Assembly (NCBI GenBank): GCA_028554755.1
Contig: JAPTOF010000003.1
Coordinates: 10,549,501-10,613,500 of the forward strand
Direction of reading: 5' to 3'
DNA length: 64,000 nucleotides
Source: Cordia subcordata
Taxonomy: Eukaryota; Streptophyta; Magnoliopsida; Boraginales; Cordiaceae
In this document: positions 59,613-64,000 of the stretch, in pieces
Position numbering within the stretch: position 1 is the first letter of the stretch
Layout of the letters: the number at the start of each line of letters is the position of its first letter
Made by a program: the position numbers and the translations under genes
Notes under the pieces: model-generated
Databases searched by the model: none
What the model saw: only the letters and a program-made list of their open reading frames with translations
Told to the model about the DNA's origin: nothing

Positions 59613-61372
59613 TGATGTCTTCTTACGAGTGCAAGTTTTAAAAGACCCGCAAGCGTACGGATCGTGCAATACAGTGTTTTACGATTGCGGGTGTCGAACC
59701 ACAGGGAGGCGTGAATATCGTGAATGTATCCTATGCTTGGTGTCCTAAAAGAGCTAAAAAGAAAGATCTAAACTAAGTGTACTTTTTCTTGTGAAGGTTT
59801 AGATTGTCGGGAGCTCTAAGTAAATGAAAGAAAACTAAACTATGAATAAAAACAAAAGGGACGCAAGTTGATTAAGAAGAAACTAACAATTGGAAAGGGA
59901 TTAGGGTGACTTGGACTTATGAATGGGTAACTCCATACTCAAATGCTATGGGATTAAGGGATGATGGCTAACTATCAAAAGTGCTCTTAACTAGGTTGTT
60001 AGTTAGTGTCCTGATTTCCCCCTAGGACTCGGTGCGGGTCCGTCCCTAGGCGACGTCTCCTAGAGCTACGGCGTGGTCCTTATGACCTAGGGGCTCAAGA
60101 GGGACTAACTAACTTCCTAGGTGGCTTAGAATGAACCTACCCTAGTACCTAAACCGTTGGCTGGGTTTAAAGCCAAGACCTAGTGTTGCTAAGGTCGACT
60201 AAATCTATCCTAAAACCTATTGGCTGGATTTAAAGCCAAAGGAAACTCGACCTAGATTAGCCCTAAATTATACTCCGTCATTCTAAGATCACTACAGCAG
60301 GATTTGACTAACATTCATACACATGTGATATTGAAATTATGCTTGTTACTAGGCATGCAAATACGCATATAGACATGAATAAAAGCACTACCCACTTCAT
60401 AACATCCATGTATAAACACATAGACATGAGTACAACATGGATTAGATGTGTTTAGTAACAAACAAACTTCAATTAATATATATATATATATGTACTCATC
60501 TAAGTATTCTATCAACCACATGGACATGAATGAAAGAACACCCAATTAAACAACACAAATCAAAACATATATATATATATATATTCAGCCATCATATCCC
60601 ATATCATAAGAGTATAAAATTAACCTATTACATAAGCTTTATCACCCTATACAAGCCTACTCAGACATAATAGAAAATAGAATGAAAGAGATATAGCGAA
60701 ACTCCCCTTTCATCCTAGCGACTTTAGAACACAGCTTGTAAACAATCTCGATTCCAAAGCGTTTGAATCTTTAACGAAGCTTGGTTCTTCGTGAAAAATA
60801 TGTGAAAAGGGTGTGTGAGGCAGCTAGGGAATAGGGTTAAGTGTGTGTGAGGATAGGTGTGAAGTGTGTGTAAAAAAACTCCCCCTCATTCTGCTCCGCA
60901 TCGGGCTTTATTTATAGGTTCGCGCATAGCCGGTCGACCGGCTTTCTTCAAGGGCTCTCTGGAGTGGCCGGTCGACCGGCTCTTGAAGGGGGGTCGTCCG
61001 GCTTTTCGACGAAGCTCTCTGGAGTGGCCGGTCGACCTAGTCGGTCGACCGGCTATTCTTCCTTAGCGTCCGGCTGACTTCCTTCATCCAATTTTTTGTC
61101 ATTTCGGCCTTTAGTCTTCTCCCTTAGACCCGTGCATGTCCTATCTTCATCACCTTTCATTGTTCAATCTTTATCTTAACCCAAAGTCACCTGAATCATT
61201 GAAAATAAGCTATTAGTGTAGCATTTTATCTCTTAAACTCAATATGCACATTTATTCACACTTAAGCCTATTCCTATCAAAAGTACTACACTAATGCATT
61301 ATTATAAGCATTCAACACCTCTAAAGTATAAGTAAATGGCGATGCAAACACACACCAAATCACAACTCATCA
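59613..61372 (-). repeat. Solo LTR Z in Y's leader, 1760 bp
   Basis: TG...CA ends and AAAAC on both sides (59608-59612, 61373-61377) show a solo LTR made by recombination between two LTRs. It is a relative of Y's LTR: same block order, diverged sequence. On minus, two exact GCCGGTCGACCGGC palindromes (60980-60967, 60942-60929) and a compound one (61054-61026) lie just upstream of TATA-like TATAAATAAA (60917-60908). Hairpins are at 60157-60176 and 60220-60239. (AT)n runs are at 60476-60491 and 60567-60585. Confidence 0.9.
60908..60917 (-). promoter_or_regulatory. TATA box of solo LTR Z
   Basis: TATAAATAAA on minus, about 12 bp downstream of the last palindrome copy. It is the clearest core promoter among the gypsy-type LTRs here. 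Confidence 0.6.
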
Positions 61373-61407
61373 AAAACCATTAAGCAAAGAATGCAAATCA
61401 CCGTGCC

Positions 61408-61425
61408 TCCCCAATAATGGTGCCA
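61408..61425 (-). other. Primer-binding site of Y, decayed tRNA-Asp type
   Basis: TGGCACCATTATTGGGGA on minus. It differs from the tRNA-Asp complement (TGGCGCCGTTGCCGGGGA) only by transitions, two of them at CpG sites, which fits deamination of methylated DNA. Confidence 0.75.
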
Positions 61426-61432
61426 AAGAACT

Positions 61433-63307
61433 TGGTGTAGGTCTTTGAGTGCAAGCTCAAAAGACCCGCAAATGCACAGATCGATGCAGCATAGTATGTG
61501 CGAGAATGGGTGTCAAACCATAGGGAGGCTATGTTGTAAGATGGATTCTACATATGTGTTCGAGAATGTGCCTAAAAATAAGAAATCTAAACTATCTATC
61601 TTGGGATTTTGGATTTTTGAATGGTCGGGAGCTCTAACTAAAACGAATTAAACTAAACTATGGAATTGGGAAAGGTGGGGGACAGGCTAATCTAGAGGAA
61701 CTAACAAATGGAAAGGTGTTAGGGTGACATCAACTTATGAATGGGTAATTCTATAATCAAATGCTATGGGATTAAAGAATGATGGCTTACTTTAGTGATT
61801 GCTCTAAACTAGGTTGCTAAATTAGTGCCTTAATTTCCCCAAGGACTTGGTGCAGGTCTGTCCCTACGCAGCGCCTCCTAGTGCTATGGTGTGGTCCTTA
61901 TGACCTAGGGCCTTAAGAGTGACTAACTAGCTTCCTAGGTGACTTAGAATGAACTTACCCTAGTACCTAAATCATTGGCTAGATTTAAAGCCAAGACCTA
62001 GTGTTGCTAAGGTCGACTAATCCTATCCTGAAACCTATTGGCTGGATTTAAAGCCAAAGGAGACTCGGCCTAGGCTAGCCTTAAATTATGCTTCATCATT
62101 CTAAGGTCACAATAGCAGGATTTAACCTATTAACACATTCATACATGTTCTAAGCCAAGGTGTTCGCGAATAAAGGGACCTATTCGACTACCAAACATCG
62201 TCATGCTCGGATTACACCATTAGAAGCAATTAACAATCGACATATATGCGATATTGAAGTCATATTCTCTACTAAACATGCAAATAAACATATAGATATG
62301 AATATAAGCATTATCCACTTCATAGCAACCACATATAAACACATAGACATGATTATAGCATGGATTAGATGTGTTTAGTAATAAATAAGCTTCAATTTAT
62401 ACACATGCATCTCATTTAGGCATTTAATCAAACACTTAGACATCAATGAAAAAATAACCATTTGAACGAGAAAATCAAACATGTACATATTCAGTCATTT
62501 AATCCCATATCATAAGAGTATATAGCTAACCCATTACATAAGCCAAATCACCCCATACAAGTCTACTCAATCATAATAAAAGATAGAATGAAAGAAAGTT
62601 TATGAAGCTTCATTTTCATCCTAGCTAATCTTGTACAAAGCTCTTGAGGAACTTGAATCCAAGTGTTGAAACACTCTAAATTCTCTAGCTCCAAAGTGAT
62701 GAAATATGTAAGAGAGTGTGTGTGTTATGGGTGAAGACTAGGGTTAAGTGTGTGTGTGTGTGATAGGTGTGTAAAGATCCTCTCTAAAAAATTGTCAAAA
62801 AGCTTCCTACTTATGTCTGAAAATCAGGCTTTTATATCAGCTCTTTACGCTCTGCCAGTCGATCAGCTTCTTCTCTTAGCTCGGCCGACTTTTTGGGGAT
62901 GCTCTCTGGACTGGCCGATCGATCGGCTTTGGAAGGATGGTCGTCCAGCTATTTTTGGCACCTCTCTGGGATGGCCGGCCAACCTGCTCCTTCTTCTTGG
63001 CCATCTGGCTGACTTCTTTCCTTCATTCTTTGTCTTTCCGGCCTCCGATCTTCTCTTTTTGACTCGTACATCTCCCATCTTTATCACCTATCATCGTCCA
63101 ATCTCGATCTTAACCCAAAGTTCGCTTAAATCATTGAAAACAAGCAATTAGTGTAGCAATTTGTCTTTTAAACTCAATATGTATATTTGTTTACGCTTAA
63201 GCTTATTCTTATCAAAAGTACTACACCAATGCATCTTTTTGAGCGCTTAATACTTCTTAAACATAGGTAAATTACAATGCAAACACACACAAAAACACAA
63301 CACATCA
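61433..63307 (-). repeat. Y 5' LTR, 1875 bp
   Basis: It begins TGATGTGTTG at 63307 (minus) and ends CTACACCA at 61433, 7 nt from the primer site. It matches the 3' LTR on both sides of the copia B insertion. TATA-like GATATAAAAG lies near 62838-62829. Hairpins are at 61975-61994 and 62038-62057. Its GGTCGACC blocks are strongly decayed (near 62850-62990). Confidence 0.9.
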
Positions 63308-63618
63308 AGGCCATGTTAGTTGATGGGGCACAAAATCTCAACATCCTGAATACGTGGATTAGAATCCTTGCGTTAGAATCCTAAGCTTGTGGTGGTTTGG
63401 CTACTCAGGAACTTCCCACAAGTTTTGAGGCCTTTTATGAGTAGAGGGAGGATCTGAAGAGACTTGAGGATCTCTCCACAATAGGAGTGCCCCCTTCATG
63501 CTTTTTAAGTTAACCATGATTGTGAGTCAATTCCTTAGAGAACCCTTTGTATTGACTATAGAGGTAAACTTAGGTTTGGGCTTGCTTGTGGACAAGCAAG
63601 GATAAGGTTTGGGGGTGT
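63308..63618 (+). mobile_element. Family X copy X3, 3' part after Y
   Basis: It starts with the second AGGCC duplicate, then follows X1 27342-27635 collinearly. A short duplication of TTAGAATCCT at 63358-63381 is extra. The polypurine tract GATAAGGTTTGGGGGTGT lies at 63601-63618. Confidence 0.85.
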
Positions 63619-64000
63619 TGATGTGTTTGTTTTGTGTGTTTATATACTGGAGGTATGTACTTGTTTTGAGGTGTTTTGTGCTTCATTTGATGTATTAGCA
63701 TAGCATTTAGGTTATACTCGTGCATATTAGGGTTTACATGCTCATAGTTGAAGTTAGGACTTAAATGCTAAACTAATGCGTGTTTGTTGCTTGTTTAAAG
63801 TGTGATATGGGAACATAATTGGAGCTTAATTGAGGGTGCTTAGAGTGTGGAACAAAGCCAAGAGTGTTTTGGATATAAAGGAATGAAGAAAAGTGCATTT
63901 AGAAGTGGCCGGCCGAAAGAAGGAGCGACTGAGACGAAACCAAGCACAACGTGAACCAAATTTGGATCTTGCAACCTAAAAAGGACATGTACATGTTATA
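63619..64000 (+). repeat. Family X 3' LTR (X3), cut by window end
   Basis: It begins TGATGTGTTTG and follows the X1 LTRs for 382 bp to the end of the window. Confidence 0.85.

Larger units (their letters stand above)
41018..63307 (-). mobile_element. Y: Athila-like Ty3/gypsy retrotransposon, holding copia B and solo LTR Z
   Basis: Both LTRs, a tRNA-Asp-type primer site, gag, protease, RT, RNase H, integrase in gypsy order, 3' untranslated region and polypurine tract are present, all on the minus strand. Without copia B and Z it is about 11.2 kb. Assignment to the Athila group rests on the primer site, the LADRS/PRGVIEDV-type protease region, the RT motif FLDGYSGYNQI and the long LTRs. No envelope-like ORF was found between integrase and the 3' LTR. 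Every gene is broken. Confidence 0.85.

Noticed and set aside
60866..61066. Plus-strand frame with repeating GRPAF/WPVDRL peptide
   Set aside because: The peptide repeat is only the translation of the GGTCGACCGG blocks in solo LTR Z. Similar frames at 51669-52013 and 62750-63151 have the same cause.
1..64000. Host genes, tRNA, rRNA or defence-type operons
   Set aside because: I read both strands for cloverleaf-like tRNA ends, rRNA blocks and non-transposon domains and found none. The only tRNA-like strings are primer-binding sites.

Overview
The window looks like plant nuclear DNA made almost entirely of LTR retrotransposons. I can support no host gene, tRNA, rRNA or prokaryotic system. The plant assignment rests on the element families: Ty1/copia elements with 1.9 kb LTRs and an initiator-tRNA-Met-type primer site (TGGTATCAGAGC), and Ty3/gypsy elements with Athila-type pol and a tRNA-Asp-type primer site (TGGCGCCGTTGC). 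Every coding remnant is broken by stops, frameshifts or deletions, so I see decayed or rearranged copies rather than active ones. The species cannot be told from the sequence.

Layout. 1-2393: truncated minus-strand copia pol (copy D). 2394-6562: plus-strand copia LTR, leader and gag (copy E), fused to plus-strand gypsy RT/RNase H (6563-7199) and a gypsy LTR fragment (7200-8299). 8391-11014: an inverted LTR piece and minus-strand gypsy pol (copy G). 11015-15449: gypsy LTR tail, minus-strand copia copy H, plus-strand LTR fragment J. 15450-19515: minus-strand copia copy I (pol, gag, leader). 19516-20637: plus-strand copia fragment C. 20638-29718: family X, an LTR element with no reverse transcriptase whose internal ORF has two zinc knuckles (copy X1), holding a solo LTR W at 25160-26467. 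29719-30665: partial copy X2. 30666-38160: minus-strand copia copy A. 38161-41017 and 63308-64000: third copy X3, split by Y. 41018-63307: Y, a minus-strand Athila-like gypsy element that itself holds copia copy B (41069-50398) and solo LTR Z (59613-61372).

Four insertions can be dated relative to each other from flanking 5-bp duplications: Y in X3 (AGGCC), Z in Y (AAAAC), W in X1 (CTTGT), and B in Y's 3' LTR (GATCA/GATCG, one mismatch). Order: X3 first, then Y, then B and Z.

How the parts relate. Y carries gag, protease, RT, RNase H and integrase, all now broken. X shares with Y the LTR plan, the tRNA-Asp primer site, the 3' untranslated region and two polypurine-like tracts, but codes for a different protein. 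X therefore looks like a non-autonomous family mobilised by a Y-like partner. The least expected signal is a 14-bp palindrome, GCCGGTCGACCGGC, present exactly or nearly so in gypsy LTRs, in an unrelated solo LTR and in the copia leader. Other signals worth checking are a conserved LTR hairpin with a paired base change and a triple repeat in the copia leader.
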